A stretch of 64,000 nucleotides of DNA, taken from positions 1 through 64,000 of the forward strand of contig CAZEDX010000014.1 of the NCBI GenBank assembly GCA_964511015.1, in the 5' to 3' direction. The notes under the pieces are model-generated. The model had not been told where the DNA came from. It made no database searches and saw nothing but the letters and a program-made list of their open reading frames with translations. This document shows, piece after piece, positions 49,191-59,401 of this stretch (position 1 is its first letter; the number at the start of each line of letters is the position of its first letter). Made by a program: the position numbers and the translations under genes. This stretch comes from FEN-1099 sp964511015. GTDB lineage: Bacteria; Lernaellota; Lernaellaia; Lernaellales; Lernaellaceae.

Positions 49191-51227
49191 CTAGCAGCCG
49201 CACCCACCACTATCGTCATCGTCGTCACCAGCCGCGTCATCGTCATCCGCGTCGGTGTCGTCGTCTGCGCTGTCGTCGTCTGTCGCCTCGCCCGCCTGCA
49301 GATACTCGATCACGTTGACGAGTAGGCGTTGCGCCGGCATGGAATAGGCGTCGGGCGCCTGGACGCCGAAGGCCCACAGGGCGTACTTCCCGTCTTGGAT
49401 CGCCAGCGGATAGTGACTCAGATAGGTCAGGTCGCGGCCCAGGAATTCCACGCCTGCCGGCGAACTGGCGTCGTCGTGCAACCCGAGATACGCGGCCGCC
49501 GCGGCCAGCACGTCGAAATCGCTGCCGTCGAGACCCAATTCAAACGGGTCATGCCACACCGCATGATCCAGCGACTGCGGCGCAAACCCTACGGCCGGAT
49601 CCAGCTCCAAGCAGTTCTCCGCCGACAGGTACTGCTCGGTGTAGTCGAACACGTGCACGCCGCCGTTGTTGGCAACGATCGGTTTGCCGGAGTTGATCAA
49701 CAGCTTGGCTTTGTCTTCGGTCCACGCCTCCGCGCCGGCGTTGTCGTCGACCATGAACAGCTCGTATTTCGCCAGATCGGCTTTGCCGCCGAGCGCGCCG
49801 ATCTCCAGCAAATCCACCGTATAGCCGACGCTGGCCAGGAACTGCTGGAACAGCAGCGCCTGCACATCGTCGCCGGCGTACACGTAGCCGATGTCCACCG
49901 GCTCGCTCTGCACGTATTCGATCAGGTTGACCAACAGGCGCTGGCCGGCGGAGGTGTACATCGACGGACCCATCACCGCGTAGGCCCATACGGCGTAGTG
50001 GATGTTTTCAACCGCCACCGCGTAGTAGTCGGTGTAGCTCTCGCACTGACCGAGGAACTGCACGCCGGCCGGATTCGAGCCGTCGTTCTGCAGACCCCGA
50101 ATCGTCATCGGCGAGATGAGCATGGGGAGCGGACCGCCGTTATCGGACTGGTCGACCTCATACGGCTCGTGCCAGATCGGGTGCGCATCGGCCGCCGGTT
50201 CCACTGCCTGCTGGTCGACGACGCCGGCAAAGTGATTCGCGCCGAGGTAGCCGTCGGCGTACGCCAGCAACGACAGGCCGTCGCCGTCGCCGATGATCGG
50301 CTTGCCGGTGTTGAGCACGAGCGCAGCGCGCTCCGCCGTCCAGTCCAGCGTGGTGTCGCTGTCCATAAAGAACACTTCGATTTCCGCCAGGTCGGGCGCG
50401 GCGTCGAGTTCGGCGATTTGCAGCAGTGACACGCGGTAGCCTTCGCCATTGAGAAAGAGGGCGAAGTCTTCCGCGCGCGAAAGGTTGACGCTGTAGACGT
50501 AGGCGATGTCGGTTTCCTCGTCGCCCGTGTCGTCGTCAGCCGCGTCATCGTCGGCCGCGTCATCGTCGGCCGCGTCATCGTCGGTCACATCATCATCCGC
50601 CGTATCGTCGTCGGCGGTGTCGTCGTCGATCACGTCGTCGTCGATGGAATCGTCGTCGATCACGTCGTCGTCGACCGAGTCGTCATCCACCAGCGGTGAC
50701 GCCTCCACCGTCACATCGTCGACGCCCCAGCTCGAAGCCAGCGCGCCGCCGTAGTATGAGAAATAGAAACGGATGCGCACGTCGGGCTCGCCGTCCGCCT
50801 GCGGAATGGCGATGGTCTGGATCTCGCCGGTCACCGTGCCGTCGGTGGTGTAGACCGGCTGCCAGGTTTCGCCGCCGTCCAGCGAGATGCTCGCCTGGCC
50901 CATGCTGATGGCGCCGGTCTGGGTGAAGTAGTGGTTGAACGACAGCTCCGCGCCGGTGTAGCCGGTCAGATCGATCGCGTCGGATTCGATTGCCGCGTTC
51001 CATACCGGCAGGACACAGCCGGAGCGAACGACTTCGGCGTATTGATCGTCACCGAAATAGGCAATCAGGGCGCTGGCCGTACCAGGCGTGTGCCACTTGC
51101 AGGATGAGGTTTGAAAACCGGTGAATTGCCCCGCGCCGTCAGAGAAATTTTCGAGAAAAACGGTTTCCGCGGAAGCCGAAATGGCAGTAACCAGGATGAC
51201 AATCAGGGCGAACCACAGATTTCTCAT
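49191..51227 (-). CDS. exported protein: jelly-roll domain, Asp linker, two tandem alpha/beta domains, GCGC tail
   Basis: Signal peptide MRNLWFALIVILVTAISASA. Residues about 20-178 form a MAM/adhesion-like jelly roll (FLENFSDGAGQFTGF, DLTGYTGAELSFNHYF, IRFYFSYYGGALASSWGVDDV). A linker of about 65 residues of x-x-D-D-D repeats follows. Two homologous domains of about 210 residues come next: IAYVYSVNLSRAEDFALFL/IGYVYAGDDVQALLFQQFL, VLNTGKPIIGDGDG/LLINSGKPIVANNGG and RLLVNLIEYVQ/RLLVNVIEYLQ, resembling ThuA/class-I glutamine-amidotransferase-like folds without catalytic Cys. A second Asp tail ends GGCGC. The only protein here with both an internal and a terminal Asp segment. Probably a surface-displayed binding protein. 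Confidence 0.8.
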   Translation of the reverse strand: MRNLWFALIVILVTAISASAETVFLENFSDGAGQFTGFQTSSCKWHTPGTASALIAYFGDDQYAEVVRSGCVLPVWNAAIESDAIDLTGYTGAELSFNHYFTQTGAISMGQASISLDGGETWQPVYTTDGTVTGEIQTIAIPQADGEPDVRIRFYFSYYGGALASSWGVDDVTVEASPLVDDDSVDDDVIDDDSIDDDVIDDDTADDDTADDDVTDDDAADDDAADDDAADDDTGDEETDIAYVYSVNLSRAEDFALFLNGEGYRVSLLQIAELDAAPDLAEIEVFFMDSDTTLDWTAERAALVLNTGKPIIGDGDGLSLLAYADGYLGANHFAGVVDQQAVEPAADAHPIWHEPYEVDQSDNGGPLPMLISPMTIRGLQNDGSNPAGVQFLGQCESYTDYYAVAVENIHYAVWAYAVMGPSMYTSAGQRLLVNLIEYVQSEPVDIGYVYAGDDVQALLFQQFLASVGYTVDLLEIGALGGKADLAKYELFMVDDNAGAEAWTEDKAKLLINSGKPIVANNGGVHVFDYTEQYLSAENCLELDPAVGFAPQSLDHAVWHDPFELGLDGSDFDVLAAAAAYLGLHDDASSPAGVEFLGRDLTYLSHYPLAIQDGKYALWAFGVQAPDAYSMPAQRLLVNVIEYLQAGEATDDDSADDDTDADDDDAAGDDDDDSGGCGC
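50521..50690. repeat. 15-base tandem repeat encoding x-x-D-D-D linker
   Basis: Units close to GCCGCGTCATCGTCG on the + strand, about eleven copies, three of them nearly identical at 50539-50581. They lie inside the gene at 49191-51227. Confidence 0.7.
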
Positions 51228-51537
51228 TTCTCGTTCCCTCCTTCTCGGTAGTGACGGGACCCGCCACCAGCCGACCCGACTCGAAGGGAACCAGTACCCG
51301 GCGGTGGTTTTTGCATCTGGCGTGCCGTTCGATCTTGCTTAGTCATTTCGTGAAGTTACAAAAAATCAGTTTCCGTGGCGGAATCAAAATTCTCACCATT
51401 GGTCTCAGAATTTTGTAATAAATAGAAGATTTCGATCCAAAAGTGGCATGTGTCGAATCGGGTTTGAGCGGCTCCGGTCAGGTGTGAAAAAGCACCGTCA
51501 CGCCAAGAACCTTGTCCTAATGCAGAAAAATTTTTGG

Positions 51538-51543
51538 TATAAT
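51538..51543 (+). promoter_or_regulatory. extended -10 promoter for the lipoprotein at 51634
   Basis: TGG-TATAAT (TG at 51535-51536) is an extended -10 box. No good -35 is visible, as is common for this promoter type. The rest of 51228-51633 (406 bases, AT-rich) holds no gene that I can see. Confidence 0.5.
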
Positions 51544-51633
51544 GCACCTTATTTCAGAATTGAAAACCGACGGTCGGATAAAAGGTCTGGGCTCGTTTGG
51601 GCCTTACCAACACGGCAACACGGGGGAGGAAAC

Positions 51634-52428
51634 ATGAGTCAAGAGTTGCTGAAGAGACTGGTACTGCTGGTCGCGGTACTGGCGGCCTGCGCGCTGGTGG
51701 TGGGTTGCGGGGGAGATGACGACGACAATGACGACAGCACAGCCGATGACGACGCGGGCGACGACGACGCGGGCGACGATGATGATGATATCGTCGATGA
51801 CGACGACAATGTCGACGATGATGCCGATGACGACGCCGACGACGACGCGGATGACGATGCCGATGATGACGATTCGCATGGGGACGGCGACCAGGCGACC
51901 AACGGCGGGTTCGAAACCGGCGATACCACCGGCTGGGATGGCGAATGGCCGTGGGACCAGTTGGTCTATTCCGCCGACCCTGGCGACGACGACTCAACGC
52001 CCGACGACGACAGCGAATGGTACGTCACGCCGCACACCGGCAACTACGCCGCGTGGTTCGGCCAGACCTTCCAGGAAGGCACCGCGTGGCTGGGCCAAAC
52101 GTTCGACGTGCCGGACAACCTGATGGCGGGCACGGTTGGGTTCTGGTACTACATGTCGAAGTTCGGCAACTGCCAGTTTACCTTCAACGCGACGCTGGTG
52201 GATGCCAATGACACCGACCTGGTGCTGGCCAACCTCGGCGCGTGGACAGAAGCCGATGCGGCGTTCATTGCCCACTACCAGGAATTGAGCTATCCCCTGT
52301 CGGGGACGGAGATTGCCGACCTGGCCGGCCGGGACACGATGTTGCGCTTCGACTGGGCCGGCTCCGGTGCGCTCATCAGTGCGTGCTACATCTACCTGGA
52401 CGACGTGACTTTCAACATGACTTGGTAA
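51634..52428 (+). CDS. lipoprotein with poly-Asp stalk and jelly-roll-like domain
   Basis: GGGGGAGGA before ATG. Signal SQELLKRLVLLVAVLAACALVVGC with lipobox VVGC (Cys25), followed by about 55 residues of mostly Asp (ADDDADDD repeats). The C-terminal domain of about 170 residues starts NGGFETGDTTGWDG and includes YAAWFGQTFQEGTAWLGQTF and ACYIYLDDVTFNMTW, resembling carbohydrate-binding/DUF642-type jelly rolls. Layout (lipid, anionic stalk, small domain) matches the tetraheme and S41 lipoproteins. Function unknown; glycan binding is plausible. Confidence 0.82.
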   Translation: MSQELLKRLVLLVAVLAACALVVGCGGDDDDNDDSTADDDAGDDDAGDDDDDIVDDDDNVDDDADDDADDDADDDADDDDSHGDGDQATNGGFETGDTTGWDGEWPWDQLVYSADPGDDDSTPDDDSEWYVTPHTGNYAAWFGQTFQEGTAWLGQTFDVPDNLMAGTVGFWYYMSKFGNCQFTFNATLVDANDTDLVLANLGAWTEADAAFIAHYQELSYPLSGTEIADLAGRDTMLRFDWAGSGALISACYIYLDDVTFNMTW

Positions 52429-52457
52429 CGCGCGTCATTTGCAAATACACGGCAGGT

Positions 52458-52487
52458 GGGGCGGAGCGCAATCCGCCCCTATTTTTT
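52458..52487 (+). terminator. rho-independent terminator
   Basis: Stem GGGGCGGA/TCCGCCCC with a 6-base loop followed by TATTTTTT, 30 bases after the lipoprotein stop. Confidence 0.85.
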
Positions 52488-52573
52488 CTTCGGTCCAATG
52501 CGCTTGTCGATTCTGCCCATCCGTGCGATAGTCCGTAGCTGGAGTGGGGCTGGTCGTCAGGGAACGGTCGTCC

Positions 52574-54385
52574 GTGAACAAACCCGGAGCGAATCTCGCC
52601 TGGTTTTCCCGCCGGCAGATCGGCCGTCTGATTGTCGCGCTCATGCTCGTGACGGTTGGCTTTCTGGCCGGTTTTCTGTATTGGCAATCCGGTGACATCG
52701 CCGGGCCGTCCACCTTGAAGAATTTTCCGCTCGGTGACCTCGGCGATATGACCGCTTTGGTGCGTCGACGCTTTCTAAAAAACAAAATGACTCCCATCAC
52801 GCCGGAGATGGCCGATCGTCAACAGGCGCTGTGGGAACGCTTTCGTAAAGACCTGTTCTTCGATCCGCCGCCGACCGTCCCGTCACCTTCCGGCTATGGC
52901 CCTGGGGATCCGATGCAAGCGCGCGTGGTGGTGCTCGGCTTGGACGGCGCGACCTGGAAAGTACTAAACGCGTTGTTGGCGGCGGATTTGATGCCGAACC
53001 TCGAACGCTTTCTCGTCGATTCCAGCTTCGGCCTGTTGCAGACGGACGAAGCCTACTCGCCGATTTCCTGGACCACTATTGCGACCGGCAAGCTAGTGAA
53101 CAAGACGTTGCACTACCAGAATCGCGGCGATGTCTGGGGCTATCAGTCGTCTGCCGTATTGGCCAAGCGATGGTGGGAGATCCTGGGTGCGCGCGACGGC
53201 GGCGACGTCGCGCTGGTGGACTACTACTACACCCCCTCGGCCGCCGAACTGCCGAAGGCGGAGTTGTACCAGATGGATCCGCCGGTGGTGCATCCGGACA
53301 ATCTGTTGGCGGGGGTGGCCAACTCGGATCTGCAGGTGCGGATTCCCATCGTTCTTACCGAGAAGATCTTGCGGGAGGGACGTCGGCGGTACATTGCGAC
53401 CATCATTCGCGAAACCGACAGCGAGCAACACGAGTGCCTGCCGTTTTTCTACCTCGACTACGTCCCGCGTTTCCGGCGGTTGCGCATTCTCGACCATGCC
53501 CTGGTTGATGCCTTCCGCGCTGACGTCGAACAAATGGTACAGACCTATCAGGCCATCGACCGCCTGATCGGTTTGCTGAGGCAGTACTACAGCCGCGACT
53601 ATGTGTTCATCGTTTCCGACCACGGGTTCCGCGCCGATGTGCCGCGAGTCCTCATCGAGCCGACCGACGAACTATGGCAGGCGGCCGGCTTTACCGCGAC
53701 GAACGTCCAACCGAATGGCGTGGCGACCTGGATGGCGGGTGACGAACCGTTTGAGGTGCGCTGGTTCGAGGAAGAGTGGGGTACGCCGCTCTTCCGTTGG
53801 CGCGAAAACGAACGGGACATAGTCTACTACACCGTCGCCTCCCGGCGCTACACGTTCCGCTCGCTTCGCGGTGACCCGGACGTCGCGAAAACCCTCTACC
53901 ACCGGCTGTTGACGGCGACCTTCAAGTGGAACAGCGCGGGATTGAGTCTGTTCGATATCGGCCAACGTGGCGATCAGGTCGCGCTGCGACTGTCGCCGGA
54001 AACCATTTCGCTGGCGCGCCTGTTCACCGGCAGCGAGGTGCAAGGGCCGTTGCGGCTGCGCCAGGTCGGCAATCATCATGAAAAGGACGACCCGGGCGTG
54101 ATCATCATGCGTGGCCCGGGCATCGCTTTGGACGGCCAAGTGCCGTCCACCGCCACCGTGGCCGACATCGTGCCGACCTTGCTCTACTTGAAAAACTATC
54201 CGGTCGGGGCCGACATGGACGGGCGGGTGCTGCAGAGTGTCATCAATCCGGCCTGGCTGGCTTCCCGACCGGTGCGTACCATTCACACCCACGACGACGA
54301 TGCATTTCTGGCCACCCGGGTCATTCGGTCTGTTCCTCTGTCTGCGGAAATGTTGCAGCGCCTGCGAACGCTCGGCTATCTCTGA
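52574..54385 (+). CDS. membrane-anchored type I phosphodiesterase/nucleotide pyrophosphatase-like protein
   Basis: GTG 52574 is preferred (AGGGA upstream); GTG 52544 is in frame ten codons earlier. One N-terminal transmembrane helix (RLIVALMLVTVGFLAGFLYW). The alkaline-phosphatase superfamily core shows VVVLGLDGATWKV (first metal Asp), MPNLERFL, SPISWTTIATGK with the nucleophile Thr/Ser region, FIVSDHGFRAD (Asp-His metal ligands) and the late VADIVPTLLYLKNYPVGADMDG. Related proteins cleave phosphodiester bonds or transfer phospho-groups to glycans or lipids; the actual substrate is unknown. Monocistronic after a terminator. Confidence 0.85.
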   Translation: MNKPGANLAWFSRRQIGRLIVALMLVTVGFLAGFLYWQSGDIAGPSTLKNFPLGDLGDMTALVRRRFLKNKMTPITPEMADRQQALWERFRKDLFFDPPPTVPSPSGYGPGDPMQARVVVLGLDGATWKVLNALLAADLMPNLERFLVDSSFGLLQTDEAYSPISWTTIATGKLVNKTLHYQNRGDVWGYQSSAVLAKRWWEILGARDGGDVALVDYYYTPSAAELPKAELYQMDPPVVHPDNLLAGVANSDLQVRIPIVLTEKILREGRRRYIATIIRETDSEQHECLPFFYLDYVPRFRRLRILDHALVDAFRADVEQMVQTYQAIDRLIGLLRQYYSRDYVFIVSDHGFRADVPRVLIEPTDELWQAAGFTATNVQPNGVATWMAGDEPFEVRWFEEEWGTPLFRWRENERDIVYYTVASRRYTFRSLRGDPDVAKTLYHRLLTATFKWNSAGLSLFDIGQRGDQVALRLSPETISLARLFTGSEVQGPLRLRQVGNHHEKDDPGVIIMRGPGIALDGQVPSTATVADIVPTLLYLKNYPVGADMDGRVLQSVINPAWLASRPVRTIHTHDDDAFLATRVIRSVPLSAEMLQRLRTLGYL

Positions 54386-54415
54386 TTTGGCTTTGCCCGA
54401 CGGGCGGATTCGCGG

Positions 54416-54844
54416 CTAGGCCAATCCCTCGACCAATTGATCGTCCCACGCTTGTGCGCCTTCGCCGCGCCGGCAAATCGCGCGGCGGTTGGCGAAATCG
54501 ACCACGGCCTGAAAAGCACCGTGATAGAAGAGCCCGGCCTTCTTCAGCCGGCGGTGCCAGACCAGCACGGCCGGTTCACCGGCGAAGAGTTGGCCGCGGC
54601 TGTTGCGATCATACAAGTGCAAGGATTGGAAGACATAGGTGTGCGTCTCGTTGGTGACATGGAGATACGCCGACTGGCCGTCATCATCCAACACCAGACC
54701 GCACCCGGTGCCCGGCAGCGGAAAGCGGTAGACGTTCGGGCCGGAGAAGTCCAACACCTGGACGGTGATTTGAGCTTCGGGCTGCAGCGCGCAACCCACA
54801 TGAACATCGCGATCCGTGGCACTAGTCATGTCGGTTGTTTGCAT
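54416..54844 (-). CDS. small soluble protein downstream of glutamine synthetase
   Basis: AAGGAGG lies five bases before ATG 54844, which is preferred over the longer frame. 142 residues, no signal peptide. It reads as a compact beta-rich domain (AQITVQVLDFSGPNVYRFPL, CGLVLDDDGQSAYLHVTNE, THTYVFQSLHLYD, AVLVWHRRLKKAGLFYHGA). No family recognised. It begins 23 bases after the glnN stop on the same strand, so it is probably co-transcribed and may modulate or respond to nitrogen status. Confidence 0.65.
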   Translation of the reverse strand: MQTTDMTSATDRDVHVGCALQPEAQITVQVLDFSGPNVYRFPLPGTGCGLVLDDDGQSAYLHVTNETHTYVFQSLHLYDRNSRGQLFAGEPAVLVWHRRLKKAGLFYHGAFQAVVDFANRRAICRRGEGAQAWDDQLVEGLA

Positions 54845-54867
54845 GTGGCCTCCTTGGTGTGCGGCAC

Positions 54868-56991
<2,124 letters not shown>

Positions 56992-57026
56992 TTTTTTGCT
57001 CCCTCTTCAGGGTCGTTGTTGGTAAG

Positions 57027-57055
57027 TCAATACCACAAAGTTGACCTTTGCACAA
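57027..57055 (-). promoter_or_regulatory. possible glnN promoter
   Basis: On the - strand TTGTGC, 17-base spacer, TATTGA. Both boxes are imperfect. No sigma54 TGGCAC-N5-TTGC element was found. The 295-base gap 56992-57286 has no other feature beyond the terminator at 57245. Confidence 0.25.
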
Positions 57056-57244
57056 GCAAAAGGTGAAAAATGTGAAAATTCACCACTTCGACAGTGCAAA
57101 AAATTACGAAATCTAAGTTTTATGCATACGAGAATGCGTCCAAAAACGAAATATTGCGTTACGACGACGGAAAAGCAATATAGAATTCACCAAGATTGCC
57201 CAATATTGGAACATTCGTCCGGGAAGAGGGTATTTGAAATGCAA

Positions 57245-57266
57245 CGGGCCCGGAAAACCGGGCCCG
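57245..57266 (-). terminator. hairpin terminator after the DUF3857 operon
   Basis: Perfect CGGGCCCGG/CCGGGCCCG arms with AAAA loop, 21 bases after the stop at 57287. The following T-run is weak. Confidence 0.6.
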
Positions 57267-57286
57267 CAGACGATGTGATTACCCTT

Positions 57287-59401
57287 TTAATTGGCAGCCG
57301 CAGCAGGTGTCGCGGGGCCTAGTAGAACGACGGCTTCCGCCGCTTCGCGCCGCGCCTTCAACAGTGCCCGAAACGCGACAAAACCCGACGCCGGCATCGT
57401 CGTGCTGGTGTACTCCGTTATGTCTTCAAAGGTCAGGGTGTTGCCTTCGAGTTTCCATGCCGCGCGGTAGCGGCACCAGGGGCTGTCGGCGCTGGTCGGC
57501 GGCGGCAGGGATTCGACCTTCATCGACGCCGGCAGATGGAAGCGGTAGGTGTTCTTCACCTGGTGCAATCCCGACCGTTCGAAGGGGTAGAGTCGTTCCG
57601 GATTTACCTCGGCCAGATCGCCGAAACGTAGGTCGAACAGCCGGATGATGGAATACGTCCCGCCCGAGCCTACGGCCAGCATCGGCGTTTCCGAAACGCG
57701 GTGCAAGATGACCGGGTCGCGCAACTCGTTTATGCCGTCGACGCGGAATTCCATCAGCCGGTTGCGAAATGCGAACGAACGCACCGCGCGGGTCATGCGG
57801 TCGCGTATCTGTTCGGCTTCCAGATGGCGATAGCCGCGGTACGGGGTCGCAAAGCCGCCGACGAGACGATGCTCCTCGGTGATGCGGGCGCCGCCGTCAG
57901 GTTGAAGTTGAATGTCATACACGTAGTCGGCCGCGTTGGCCGAAGCGGGCAATGCCGGCGTCCGCTGCAGCCGGCCGCTGTCAAGATCGACGTAGAACGA
58001 ATCGTTTTCGGCGACATCGAGCATGCCGAAGATGCGGTTGCTGTCACCCAACGACGCGAATACCGGTTCCGCCCCAGGCAGGTCGAAGCGCAACATGGGC
58101 GTGTCGGCCAAACCCAACGTGGGAATCTGCTCCACCGGAAGATGGCTGATCCGGCTCGACAACAGTCCGAGGTGAACCGGCAGCCCAACGGCCTTGGCCA
58201 GCGCATAGAGCAATACCGTGCGATCCAACTGATTGCCGTGCCGATCGGCCAGGGTGGATGCCGGCGGCTTGGGCAGGCCGTCACGGTCCCACATGCTGAC
58301 TTCGCCGTCGCGCACCTCGCGCAGCACGAAGGCATACAACGCCGCCGCAGCTTCGGCCCCTTGCCGGCCTTCGGTCAATTTCTTGGCTTGCGCCTCCACG
58401 GCGGGGTCGTCCGCCAACCGCGGCGTCAACGCCTGACGGTAGTTCGCAGCCAATGTGCCCCAGTCGACCTTCCGGCCCACGGCGAACATTGGCGCGACTT
58501 CCGACCAGGGCACCATCATCGGTTCCGACAGCAACTGCGGCAGCGCCGTCGCCTGGTACATCAACGTGCGGCGGCCGGCGGCGGTTTCGTCGGTCTTGGT
58601 GACCTGGTCGCCGAGGTTGCGCTCCAACAACGCCAGCGGCATGCCGGCGGGCACATCGATGATCGACCGGATGACCTTGGTCGGCCCTTCGAAAGCAAAC
58701 ACCCGCTGCGTGTAGAGGTTCCAGAGGTCATCGACCTTGTTCTCGGCGGAAAACTGGAAATAGATGAAGCCGCCGACCTTGCCGCCCGGAATGGCGATCT
58801 GCACCAGCCGCTGCTGGCTGCCGTCGGGCCGGCCGTCGCCCAGCGCACTGTCCTTCACCGAACCGGCGGACAGAATGCTGATCGAGCCCTGAGGCGAGAT
58901 CGAGTAACCGAAGTCGACCTTCGCGCGCCCCCGCAGAGCGTTGTAGGTGTAGGTGACGTTAGCGTTGTCCAGGCCGGCCTGGGTGTTGATGCGCTCGAGG
59001 CGGCGCCAGAACGTGGTGACCTTGCCGGCGTCGAGGCGGGTGACGCGTTCATCGAGCAGAATCGACGTGGGATAGCGCTGGTCGGTCGGTGTCGTGCCGG
59101 CTTGCTCGATCAGGCGCAGGACCTCGCGGTCGCGCAGATCGGCCAGGCGCGATAGCGTCGTATCGCCAACGCGCTGGCCCAGGTCGATGCGCACGACGTG
59201 GCCGGCGGGGAAGATCTTCTCCTCGCCGGAAAGAGTCACGAAGCGCACTTCGTTGAAGCCGACTTCCACCAGTCGGCCCGGCAATTCCTCACCGTTTTGC
59301 AACACCAGATTGTCCGGACAGGCCGGATCGACGCGATAGGCCGGCGTAGCGCACGCGGCCAACGTGAGCAGCAGCGCCAGCAGCAATAAACGGCGTTTCA
59401 T
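57287..59401 (-). CDS. DUF3857/transglutaminase-like lipoprotein, catalytic Cys missing
   Basis: Lipoprotein signal MKRRLLLLALLLTLAACA. Residues 30-80 contain an SH3-like strand set (LVLQNGEELPGRLVEVGFNEVRFV, PAGHVVRIDLG) shared with the next gene. DUF3857-like beta domain (about 140-300), then a transglutaminase-like core (about 360-450). The active-site G-D-C-x-D-K of the family reads HGNQLDRTVLLYALAKAVG, so the nucleophilic Cys is Gln and the protein is probably a non-enzymatic paralogue. A C-terminal DUF2569/DUF3858-like beta domain follows. ATGA overlap with the upstream paralogue at 59398-59401. Confidence 0.78.
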   Translation of the reverse strand: MKRRLLLLALLLTLAACATPAYRVDPACPDNLVLQNGEELPGRLVEVGFNEVRFVTLSGEEKIFPAGHVVRIDLGQRVGDTTLSRLADLRDREVLRLIEQAGTTPTDQRYPTSILLDERVTRLDAGKVTTFWRRLERINTQAGLDNANVTYTYNALRGRAKVDFGYSISPQGSISILSAGSVKDSALGDGRPDGSQQRLVQIAIPGGKVGGFIYFQFSAENKVDDLWNLYTQRVFAFEGPTKVIRSIIDVPAGMPLALLERNLGDQVTKTDETAAGRRTLMYQATALPQLLSEPMMVPWSEVAPMFAVGRKVDWGTLAANYRQALTPRLADDPAVEAQAKKLTEGRQGAEAAAALYAFVLREVRDGEVSMWDRDGLPKPPASTLADRHGNQLDRTVLLYALAKAVGLPVHLGLLSSRISHLPVEQIPTLGLADTPMLRFDLPGAEPVFASLGDSNRIFGMLDVAENDSFYVDLDSGRLQRTPALPASANAADYVYDIQLQPDGGARITEEHRLVGGFATPYRGYRHLEAEQIRDRMTRAVRSFAFRNRLMEFRVDGINELRDPVILHRVSETPMLAVGSGGTYSIIRLFDLRFGDLAEVNPERLYPFERSGLHQVKNTYRFHLPASMKVESLPPPTSADSPWCRYRAAWKLEGNTLTFEDITEYTSTTMPASGFVAFRALLKARREAAEAVVLLGPATPAAAAN

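Noticed and set aside
51470..51515. GGTCAGGTG...AGCACC resembling the conserved loop of small SRP RNA
   Set aside because: The essential GGAAGGAAGCAGCC core is not present and the flanks do not pair into a long hairpin.
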